This document shows, in pieces, positions 57,832 to 64,000 of a DNA stretch of 64,000 bases. Every line of letters begins with the position of its first letter. Within the stretch, counting starts at the first letter, position 1. This stretch comes from an uncultured Bacteroidales bacterium (lineage in GTDB: Bacteria; Bacteroidota; Bacteroidia; Bacteroidales; Paludibacteraceae), in NCBI GenBank assembly GCA_900317345.1, contig ONGK01000006.1, positions 35,020 through 99,019 on the forward strand, written 5' to 3'. Position numbers and translations under genes: made by a program. A model generated the notes under the pieces. The model ran no database searches and had not been told where the DNA came from. It worked only from the letters and a program-made list of their open reading frames with translations.

Positions 57832-58384
57832 TAATATGGCGCAGTGCTCCGACGAGGAGGTGCAACGCATGCTCCCGCTTGTCAGCGAGCAGAGGCGCGA
57901 GCAGGCCTTGCGGTACAAGCATACCTTGGGCAGGTTCTGCTGTCTCAAGAGTTGGCTCTTGCTGCAGGAACTGGTAGGCGAGCTTCCCGAATGGCAATAC
58001 AACGAGTATGGCAAGCCTTTCATCGAAGGCGGACCGCACTTTTCTATCAGCCATTGCAAGACAGGCATCGCGGTGGCGGTAGCCGATGAGCCGGTAGGCA
58101 TTGATATTGAGCATATTCGCACGGCGGACCAGGACCTTATCGAACGGACGATGAATGCCGATGAGATTCAGCTAATAGCCAATGCCGACGCCAATGCCGA
58201 CATCGCATTCACGCGCCTATGGACCCGGAAAGAGGCTGTCGCCAAATGGCAAGGAACGGGAATAACGTCCTTCGAACAATTGCAATCGATAATCGAGAAG
58301 AATACATCGAATATCGAAACCTTTGAAAAAGAGAAGTATATATATAGCATAGCATATGGAAAACTACATTGTTTCAGCGCGTAA
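57812..58384 (+). CDS. 4'-phosphopantetheinyl transferase (Sfp/AcpS superfamily)
   Basis: Transfers phosphopantetheine from CoA to carrier proteins. 190 residues: LPEWQYNEYGKPFIEGGPHFSISH, VGIDIEHIR with the metal-binding Asp near residues 94-102, and FTRLWTRKEAVAKWQGTGI near 133-151. An insert NADANAD coded by GCC-RAY units (58178-58201) lies just before the FTRLWTRKEA helix. It overlaps the RND gene by 20 bp and dnaX by 29 bp. Substrate carrier unknown; it may be the only such enzyme or an extra one. Confidence 0.9.
   Translation: MPIRIFDNMAQCSDEEVQRMLPLVSEQRREQALRYKHTLGRFCCLKSWLLLQELVGELPEWQYNEYGKPFIEGGPHFSISHCKTGIAVAVADEPVGIDIEHIRTADQDLIERTMNADEIQLIANADANADIAFTRLWTRKEAVAKWQGTGITSFEQLQSIIEKNTSNIETFEKEKYIYSIAYGKLHCFSA
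58178..58201. repeat. GCC-RAY hexamer repeat in the phosphopantetheinyl transferase
   Basis: GCC AAT GCC GAC GCC AAT GCC GAC: four units, encoding ANADANAD. Confidence 0.85.
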
Positions 58385-60068
58385 GTACAGGCCGCAGACC
58401 TTTGAGTCGGTCGTTGGTCAGCAGGCGCTCACCCAGACGCTGCAGAACGCTATTCGTCAGAACCATCTGGCGCATGCATATCTCTTCTGCGGACCGAGAG
58501 GAGTGGGCAAAACCACCTGTGCGCGTATTTTCGCGAAAACCATTAACTGTCTTAACCCGCAGAACGGATTTGACGCCTGCAATGAGTGCGAGAGTTGCAA
58601 GGCCTTCAATGAGCAGCGGTCGTTCAATATCCACGAACTCGATGCCGCTTCCAATAACTCGGTCGAGGATATCCGTGCGCTGATTGACCAAGTGCGAATA
58701 CCGCCGCAGATAGGCAAGTACTCCGTCTATATTATCGACGAGGTGCATATGCTCTCTGCCGGCGCCTTTAATGCATTGCTCAAGACGCTGGAGGAACCGC
58801 CCTCATATGCCATCTTCATCCTTGCTACCACGGAGAAGCATAAGGTGCTGCCTACCATTCTCAGCCGCTGTCAGGTCTATGACTTCAACCGGATTACCGT
58901 ACCCGATACCATCGCTTATCTGCAGCAGGTAGCGGCGAACGAAGGCGTGACCGCCAGCGAAGAAGCGCTCAATGTGGTGGCGCAAAAAGCGGACGGAGGA
59001 ATGCGTGACGCACTCTCTATCTTCGACCAGCTCGTGGCGTTCTGCGGTAATAATATCACGTATGAGCAGACCATTGCCGTGCTCAATGTGCTCAATGCCG
59101 ACTACTATTTCCAATTGGTTGAGGCGGCGCTGCAGCACGATGTAACGAAAGCACTCTTGCTTTTCAACGATGTGCTGACCCATGGTTTCGATGCCGGACA
59201 TTTTGTCACCGGTTTTGCCCAACACCTGCGTGACGTGCTTGTCTGCCGTGACGCGCAGACACTGCCGCTTCTGGAGACAAGTGATGCCGTGCGTGCTCGT
59301 TATGCTGAGCAGGCGAAGTATTGCCAGCCTATGTGGCTCTTTATGGCGCTCGATATCCTCAATACCTGCGATATCAACTATCGCACGGCGCGCAACAAAC
59401 GTCTCACGGTGGAACTCGCGCTCGTCAAACTCTGCCAGCTTGGCGTTCCGCAAACGGTAACAACCGCTGCGCCCCAAAAGCCAGCCGCCAAAGCTGCCGA
59501 ACAAAAGCCAACGGCTAATACCAAAGCCGACGCCACTCCAACACCAACGGCCAACGCCAGCGCCAATACCGCTCCCGCTGCTCCCGCCGCACCAGCCATG
59601 CCCAAGATACCGAAGATAGGGCTTGGCTTTGGACCCAAGAAAGGAGAACCGGCGGCTAACGCCAATACTAACACCGACGCCAACGCCGACACAAATGCCG
59701 ACGCCAACGCCCCTTTTACGGCTGACCAACTCAGAGACGCGTGGGTTGGTCTGGCTCAATCCTTTAAGGAGGAATTGCGTCTCAAGCAGTTGATAGAGAA
59801 TTATATACCGCAGATGATAGACGAGCTGACGGCGGAAATACAAATGCCGAATCCATGGCAGATGACGGAGATGAGAAAGGCTTTGCCCGATATCATGCGC
59901 CGTTTGCGCAAGGTGCTGCATAATAACCACCTGCAGATTCAACTGGTGCAGGCGGAGTATAACCAGGAGCAGATGGCTTTTACCGCCGAGGAGAAATATG
60001 CGCTCATGGCGGAGCAGAACCCCGATCTTGCTCAACTCAAAGAACGTCTTGACCTGCAAATAGACTAA
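58356..60068 (+). CDS. dnaX: DNA polymerase III subunit gamma/tau
   Basis: Clamp-loader ATPase. 570 residues: RKYRPQTFESVVGQQALTQTL, Walker A GPRGVGKTTCARIF near residues 46-59, the zinc Cys set CNECESCKAF, Walker B VYIIDEVHMLS, sensor ATTEKHKVLPTILSRCQ. Domain III ends near 365. The tau-like tail has an Ala/Pro/Asn region with many GCC-RAY units (59513-59570 and 59654-59712: for example ANTNTDANADTNADANA) and then a short charged C-terminal domain. The ATG overlaps the previous gene by 29 bp. No obvious slippery A-run for a gamma frameshift was seen. Confidence 0.96.
   Translation: MENYIVSARKYRPQTFESVVGQQALTQTLQNAIRQNHLAHAYLFCGPRGVGKTTCARIFAKTINCLNPQNGFDACNECESCKAFNEQRSFNIHELDAASNNSVEDIRALIDQVRIPPQIGKYSVYIIDEVHMLSAGAFNALLKTLEEPPSYAIFILATTEKHKVLPTILSRCQVYDFNRITVPDTIAYLQQVAANEGVTASEEALNVVAQKADGGMRDALSIFDQLVAFCGNNITYEQTIAVLNVLNADYYFQLVEAALQHDVTKALLLFNDVLTHGFDAGHFVTGFAQHLRDVLVCRDAQTLPLLETSDAVRARYAEQAKYCQPMWLFMALDILNTCDINYRTARNKRLTVELALVKLCQLGVPQTVTTAAPQKPAAKAAEQKPTANTKADATPTPTANASANTAPAAPAAPAMPKIPKIGLGFGPKKGEPAANANTNTDANADTNADANAPFTADQLRDAWVGLAQSFKEELRLKQLIENYIPQMIDELTAEIQMPNPWQMTEMRKALPDIMRRLRKVLHNNHLQIQLVQAEYNQEQMAFTAEEKYALMAEQNPDLAQLKERLDLQID
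59513..59712. repeat. GCC-RAY-rich tracts in dnaX
   Basis: Two stretches (59513-59570, 59654-59712) of GCC, AAY, GAY and ACC codons in the linker of tau, the richest site of this repeat in the window. Confidence 0.85.
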
Positions 60069-60078
60069 TTCAACGCCA

Positions 60079-61779
60079 ATGGCTGACCTGCTCAAATATC
60101 TGCCGACGACCCGAAAAGAAACGGATCTGCGAGGCTGGGATGAAGTGGACATCGTCTTCTTCACCGGTGACGCATATATTGACCATCCGTCTTTTGGCGC
60201 TGCGGTCCTCGGGCGAGTGCTCGAAGCAGCAGGTTATCGTGTGGCTATTGTGCCCCAGCCCGACTGGCATGGTGACTTCCGCGACTTCAAGAAATTCGGT
60301 CGTCCGCGGCTCTATTTCGCGGTCTCTGCCGGTTCGATGGACTCGATGGTGAATCATTATACGGCGGCTAAGAGACGCCGGTCTGATGATGCCTATACGC
60401 CCGACGGACGTGCCGGCATGCGCCCTGATTACTGCACTATCACCTATTGCCGCATCCTCAAGCAGTTGTACCCCGATGTGCCTATTGTCATCGGCGGTAT
60501 AGAGGCATCCATGCGCCGCCTGACGCACTATGACTACTGGCAGGATAAACTCATGCCCTCCATCCTTGTGGATAGCGGAGCCGACCTCCTCGTCTATGGT
60601 ATGGGCGAGCAGGCTATGAAAGCGATTGCCGACCAACCGGCCAACGCCAATACCAACGCCCTCCACACCATACCACAGACGGCCTTCTTGGCCACCGATA
60701 GGAGCGAATGGCCCGAGGATGCCATCATCCTGGCTTCCCATGAAGAGGCGGTGCGGGATAAGCGCAAGCATGCGGAGAACTTCCGCCTCATGGAGATTGA
60801 GTCGAATAAGATTCACCAGACAACCCTCGTGCAACCTGTCGGCAACCGGTTTGTGGTGGTCAACCCGTCGTATCCGCCCATGACAACTGACCAGCTGGAT
60901 GCTATCTACGACCTGCCGTATCAATACACGCCGCATCCCAAATATAAGGACAAACGCATCCCCGCGTACGAGATGATCAAGTGGTCTGTCTGTATGCATC
61001 GCGGCTGTTTCGGCGGATGTTCGTTCTGCACGATTTCTGCCCACCAGGGCAAGCAGATTGTGTCCCGGTCCAAAGCGTCCATCTTGCGCCAGATAGAGCG
61101 GCTCAGCCGCCTCCCGGACTGGCATGGCGTGCTCTCCGACCTCGGCGGACCGTCGGCGAACATGTATCAGATGCACGGCGTGGATATGTCGCTTTGCGAG
61201 AAATGCGCACGTGCCAGCTGCCTACAGCCTGCCATTTGTAAGAATCTCAATCGTGACTTTGGCCCGATTCTTGATATATATCGTTCGGTGGACAAGCTGC
61301 CGTATGTCAAGCATGCCTTCGTCGGCTCGGGAATCCGCTATGATCTCATGAGCGATGAATACGCACGCCAACTCATCTCACGGCATGTCTCAGGCCGTCT
61401 CAAAGTGGCGCCGGAGCATTGTTCCGACAGCGTGCTCAAAATCATGCGCAAGCCCGCGTGGAGCAACTACTTGCGCTTCCGCGACCTCTTCCTCCGCATC
61501 AATAGCGAGGCGGGGCTCAACCAGCAACTCATCCCGTATTTCATCTCCTCGCATCCGGGATGCACACGCCGCGATATGCAGATGCTCGCCGATGAGACCA
61601 AGCGGATGCACTATCGTCCGGAGCAGGTGCAGGACTTCACGCCTACGCCTATGACGCTCTCCACCACGATGTTCTATACAGGCATCAACCCCTATACCGG
61701 CGAACCCGTCTATGTGGCGCGGACGTCCGAAGAAAAGAAACAACAGAACCAGTATTTTTTCTGGTACAAAAAATCATAA
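60079..61779 (+). CDS. YgiQ family radical SAM protein
   Basis: 566 residues. An N-terminal UPF0313/B12-binding-like part opens the protein (DLLKYLPTTRKETDLRGWDEVDIV, then GDAYIDHPSFGAAVLGRVLEAAGY). Next is the radical SAM site CMHRGCFGGCSFC near residues 311-323, with the three Cys of CxxxCxxC at the first, fifth and eighth (CFGGC) positions. GRLKVAPEHCSDSVL and PYFISSHPGC lie further on. The reaction is not known to me. A PANANTNA insert (60640-60660) lies in a loop near residue 190. It starts 10 bp after dnaX. Confidence 0.92.
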   Translation: MADLLKYLPTTRKETDLRGWDEVDIVFFTGDAYIDHPSFGAAVLGRVLEAAGYRVAIVPQPDWHGDFRDFKKFGRPRLYFAVSAGSMDSMVNHYTAAKRRRSDDAYTPDGRAGMRPDYCTITYCRILKQLYPDVPIVIGGIEASMRRLTHYDYWQDKLMPSILVDSGADLLVYGMGEQAMKAIADQPANANTNALHTIPQTAFLATDRSEWPEDAIILASHEEAVRDKRKHAENFRLMEIESNKIHQTTLVQPVGNRFVVVNPSYPPMTTDQLDAIYDLPYQYTPHPKYKDKRIPAYEMIKWSVCMHRGCFGGCSFCTISAHQGKQIVSRSKASILRQIERLSRLPDWHGVLSDLGGPSANMYQMHGVDMSLCEKCARASCLQPAICKNLNRDFGPILDIYRSVDKLPYVKHAFVGSGIRYDLMSDEYARQLISRHVSGRLKVAPEHCSDSVLKIMRKPAWSNYLRFRDLFLRINSEAGLNQQLIPYFISSHPGCTRRDMQMLADETKRMHYRPEQVQDFTPTPMTLSTTMFYTGINPYTGEPVYVARTSEEKKQQNQYFFWYKKS

Positions 61780-61788
61780 CCCAGTAAT

Positions 61789-62769
61789 ATGAAATCAACC
61801 ATTCGTAAAAGACATTACCGTATTAATCCGGAGACGCTGCAGTTGGAGCGCATAGAGCATGGCTTCCGGTATTGGCTTCGCCGCTCGGGCGGATATATCA
61901 TTGGCGGTATATGCTTGGGAGTTATTTTCTTTTATACCTTCCTCTATTTCTTCCCCTCGCCGCGTGAGGCGTCGCTCATGCAGTATAATCGCAACCTGAC
62001 GGCGCAGCTCGAGGTCGTGAATAGGCAGGTGGATCAGATACAAATCGTCATGTCCGATTTGTCGCAGAGGGATGATAATCTCTATCGGGCTCTCCTGGGC
62101 GCAGAACCCATTCCGCTCAGTGCCCGTATGGGAGCTACTCAGCAGATTTCGTACTATGACTCGCTTGCGCGTATGACCAATACCCAGTTGGCCGCTGATG
62201 TGCAGCGAAAGGTGGATATCTTGGAGAAGGAATTGTATGTCCAGGCGCGCTCGTACGATGAGATCCTCGCGATGGCGAAGCGAACCGAAGTGCGCATGGA
62301 GAACTTGCCCGCCATCCAGCCTGTGCTCAACAAGGACCTCAAGCGAATGGCCTCCGGTTACGGATGGCGTATAGACCCGATTTATCATATCCGCCGCTTC
62401 CACGAGGGTATGGACTTCACCGCTCCGATCGGTACGGATATCTTCGCTACCGGAAACGGAACGGTCGTCTATTCCGGTTGGCGCCAGGGATACGGAGAAA
62501 CCGTGGAGATTGACCATGGCTTCAACTATAAGACGCGCTATGCCCATTGCTCCAAACGGCTTGTCAGGGTAGGGCAGAAGGTGAAACGCGGAGAAGTGAT
62601 TGCGCTCGTGGGAAATACCGGCAAATCGACAGGACCGCACCTCCATTATGAGGTCCATTATAATGGAAGCCCGATAGACCCGCGTAACTTCTATTTCTAT
62701 GATCTCAACCCGGAGGAGTACGACAAGATGGTGCAGATGTCCTCCAATATGGGTAATATGCTGGATTAA
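61789..62769 (+). CDS. M23 family peptidoglycan metallopeptidase, membrane anchored
   Basis: 326 residues. A basic N-terminal part, one membrane helix near 38-58 (YIIGGICLGVIFFYTFLYFF), a coiled coil (about 66-185), then the LytM domain. The zinc ligands lie in RRFHEGMDFTAPIG (His-x3-Asp near 205-209) and HLHYEVHYNG (near 285), with YAHCSKRLVRVGQKV between them. It probably cuts peptide cross-links in the cell wall or acts as a divisome/envelope regulator. Last gene of the run, closed by the terminator at 62768-62805. Confidence 0.93.
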   Translation: MKSTIRKRHYRINPETLQLERIEHGFRYWLRRSGGYIIGGICLGVIFFYTFLYFFPSPREASLMQYNRNLTAQLEVVNRQVDQIQIVMSDLSQRDDNLYRALLGAEPIPLSARMGATQQISYYDSLARMTNTQLAADVQRKVDILEKELYVQARSYDEILAMAKRTEVRMENLPAIQPVLNKDLKRMASGYGWRIDPIYHIRRFHEGMDFTAPIGTDIFATGNGTVVYSGWRQGYGETVEIDHGFNYKTRYAHCSKRLVRVGQKVKRGEVIALVGNTGKSTGPHLHYEVHYNGSPIDPRNFYFYDLNPEEYDKMVQMSSNMGNMLD

Positions 62770-62805
62770 AAAATCGCGTCTCAACCGAGGCGCGATATTT
62801 TTTCC
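62768..62805. terminator. Bidirectional terminator between the M23 and Crp/Fnr genes
   Basis: Stem ATCGCGtCTC / GAGgCGCGAT around AACC, with A-run left and T-run right. The stop codon of the Crp/Fnr gene (62781-62783) lies in the stem and loop, so the hairpin overlaps its last coding bases. Confidence 0.85.
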
Positions 62806-63479
62806 AATGCTTTTTCGTCTAATATCTGTATGCGTCTGCCTTCTATCGCCACCACTTGCTCTTGCGCAAACTGGCTCAGCGTGCGGATGGCATTGGCGGT
62901 GGTCATGTTGCTCATGTTGGCCAGGTCTTCACGTGGCATCAGCATCGCTATTGTCCGGTTGTCCGCTTCGTAGCCGTAGTTCTTCAGCAGCAGTAGCAAA
63001 CTCTCGGCCAGACGCCCGCGGATATGTTTCTGCGTCAGGTTCACGGCTTTGATCTCGGCGATAGCCAGGTCGCGAGCCATCATCTGCATCACCGCGTAGC
63101 ATAACGCTCCGTTTTCGCGAACCAATTGGGTGAAGAATTCACGGTCCAGACGATACGCCATGCAATCTTCAAACGCACTCGCGCTGGAGTTGTATGCGCC
63201 CTCGGCTATGCATGCGCGGTAACCGAATATATCATAGGGTTTGAGTAAACGGATGATTTGCAGCCGCTGACCTACGCCTTCCTTGTAGATACGCACCTTG
63301 CCGCGGAGCAGCATATACATATACTTGGATTCTTCGCCATCGCGGTGAATAACGGCATTTTTCGCAAAATGAACAATTTCTACTTGCTGGTCTATGAGCT
63401 CGCGCTCACGGTCAGTTAACGTCTCCCATAGTGAGTTCAACTCCCACATCGGGGCAAAATGCTCTTCTTTACGTTTCAT
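62781..63479 (-). CDS. Crp/Fnr family transcription regulator
   Basis: 232 residues from the ATG at 63479 (the open frame to 63647 covers the promoter). An N-terminal cyclic-nucleotide-binding-like beta roll comes first: IVHFAKNAVIHRDGEESKYMYMLLRGKVRIYKEG and LLKPYDIFGYRACIAEGAY. A dimer helix follows, then a helix-turn-helix (about 172-215: MPREDLANMSNMTTANAIRTLSQFA). The Cys set of oxygen-sensing Fnr is absent and the ligand is unknown. Targets may include its own leader, where TTTCGA-type words repeat (63479-63498). It is divergent from mutA. Confidence 0.9.
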   Translation of the reverse strand: MKRKEEHFAPMWELNSLWETLTDRERELIDQQVEIVHFAKNAVIHRDGEESKYMYMLLRGKVRIYKEGVGQRLQIIRLLKPYDIFGYRACIAEGAYNSSASAFEDCMAYRLDREFFTQLVRENGALCYAVMQMMARDLAIAEIKAVNLTQKHIRGRLAESLLLLLKNYGYEADNRTIAMLMPREDLANMSNMTTANAIRTLSQFAQEQVVAIEGRRIQILDEKALEKISRLG

Positions 63480-63504
63480 GTTTCGATACGTTTCGAAAAT
63501 CGTT

Positions 63505-63536
63505 GCAAAGATACTATAAAATTTACATATACGCAA
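63505..63536 (-). promoter_or_regulatory. Promoter of the Crp/Fnr regulator gene
   Basis: TTGCGTA (63530-63536, minus strand), 16 bp, TATCTTTGC (63505-63513). Confidence 0.85.
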
Positions 63537-63738
63537 ATTTTTTTTCATTTTTTTTATCATCTGTCCTCTCTTCCTCGATAGAGAAGAAAAAACGGCGCTA
63601 TGGCGATGCTGCGAACGCTTTTTTGAGCGATATGGAGTTCTAAACATGCTTTTTTTGCACCCAAAATGACCAAAATTGCAGAAATTATGCTCCCATACAC
63701 GCTAAAACGCCATTTTTTATTAAAAAATCAAAAAATAT
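63537..63738. other. Intergenic stretch between the regulator and mutA
   Basis: AT-rich, no gene supported. The stretch 63541-63738 has several T-runs and a TCTCTTCCTCGATAGAGAAG dyad (TCTCTtcctcgatAGAGA, 63566-63583), which could be a weak hairpin or a binding site. Confidence 0.4.
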
Positions 63739-63770
63739 TTGCATGTTTCGCAAAAAAGCACTAACTTTGT
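63739..63770 (+). promoter_or_regulatory. Promoter of mutA
   Basis: TTGCATG (63739-63745), 16 bp, TAACTTTGT (63762-63770). Leader about 40 nt. Confidence 0.85.
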
Positions 63771-63816
63771 ACGAATTTTTGAAAAACAACTAAAACAACT
63801 ATAAAAACACAAATTT

Positions 63817-64000
63817 ATGGCAGACAAAGAAAAACTAAATCTGTTAGCAGATTTTGCTCCGGTGTCGAAACAGGCATGGAAGGACAAAATCATCGCTGAC
63901 CTGAAAGGTGCCGACTTCGACAAGAAGTTGGTATGGCGCACGCCGGAAGGATTCAACGTGCAGCCGTTCTACCGCCGTGAGGACCTCAAAGGCCTGAAGA
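63817..64000 (+). CDS. mutA: Methylmalonyl-CoA mutase small subunit, 5' part
   Basis: The first 61 codons: MADKEKLNLLADFAPVSKQAW, then KDKIIADLKGADFDKKLVW and RTPEGFNVQPFYRREDL. This is the N-terminal part of methylmalonyl-CoA mutase; the opening resembles the small (beta, non-catalytic) subunit, with mutB expected next, beyond the window. The enzyme interconverts succinyl-CoA and methylmalonyl-CoA with adenosylcobalamin, on the path to propionate in many Bacteroidales. The adenosyltransferase at 25471 would supply the cofactor. The subunit assignment is less sure than the family. Confidence 0.88.
   Translation, partial: MADKEKLNLLADFAPVSKQAWKDKIIADLKGADFDKKLVWRTPEGFNVQPFYRREDLKGLK

Noticed and set aside
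58803-60164. 453-codon open frame opposite dnaX, rich in Gly-Val repeats
   Set aside because: The antisense shadow of dnaX; the Gly-Val repeats are the complement of the GCC-RAY tracts.
60070-61176. 368-codon frame opposite the YgiQ gene
   Set aside because: Antisense of a clearly conserved radical SAM gene; no promoter and no family pattern.

Overview
The window is a chromosomal segment of an anaerobic-type member of the Bacteroidales (Bacteroidota). The lineage is shown by a complete type IX secretion core operon (porP-porK-porL-porM-porN), by small proteins typical of the phylum (DUF4290, DUF4295, DUF3098, DUF4421 families), and by promoters of the Bacteroidota sigma type: a TTG-starting -33 element, then TAnnTTTGC or TAnnTTTGT at -7. 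I located 19 such promoters and all have exactly 16 bp between the two motifs. No phage, insertion sequence, CRISPR array or rRNA was seen. The genome is moderate in GC, apart from an AT-rich island of polysaccharide genes and an AT-rich lipoprotein pair.

Layout. 1-3942 (minus): ftsW, DUF456, murG and an AsmA-like protein, a fragment of the division/cell-wall cluster. 4078-5070 (plus): a polyprenyl diphosphate synthase fired divergently from ftsW. 9777-5038 (minus): one tightly packed operon of a secreted endonuclease/exonuclease/phosphatase-fold protein, DUF4290, prs, an M28 glutaminyl-cyclase-like lipoprotein, sufC and a half-length sufD. 10194-11171 (plus): tRNA-Arg, then rpmB-rpmG-DUF4295. 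11298-14245 (plus): a lipid kinase followed by an amino-sugar kinase, a RapZ C-terminal domain protein and a MurU-like nucleotidyltransferase with overlapping starts. 15277-14264 (minus): tRNA-Leu, rpsU with a full-length Shine-Dalgarno, and tcdA. 18250-15412 (minus): tonB-recG. 22898-18295 (minus): ssb at the head of a chain of surface-polysaccharide genes. 24778-22976 (minus): a SpmA/SpmB-type membrane protein and ybeY.

24839-26016 (plus) holds a methyltransferase-fold protein and a cobalamin adenosyltransferase, which would supply the cofactor of the methylmalonyl-CoA mutase whose gene starts at 63817. 26197-36613 is a 12-gene run from DUF2795 through the type IX secretion genes to ftsX, DUF3098, uppP, truB, queA and ung. 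36745-37770 is an unrecognised lipoprotein pair. 38139-41262 holds polA, which lacks the 3'-5' exonuclease domain, and a DUF4886 protein. 41290-41590 is a tRNA-like/terminator repeat locus. 41653-45748 holds DUF4421, an M20 peptidase and rlmD, facing a 4.5S signal recognition particle RNA. 46187-62769 is a 10-gene co-directional run: two pectinesterases (the second with a probable type IX sorting tail), an AspT/YidE transporter, a MATE pump, an RND adaptor and permease, a phosphopantetheinyl transferase, dnaX, a YgiQ-type radical SAM protein and an M23 peptidase, closed by a bidirectional terminator. A Crp/Fnr regulator and mutA are divergent at the right end.

The least explained structures are: (i) a six-base GCC-RAY (Ala-Asn/Ala-Asp) repeat in frame in five unrelated proteins; (ii) a 98-bp composite repeat present twice, with identical internal spacing; (iii) the tRNA-like duplicated locus near 41.4 kb; (iv) the exonuclease-less DNA polymerase I; and (v) the AT-rich lipoprotein pair. 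All functional calls rest on reading the sequence and on family knowledge; no search was run.
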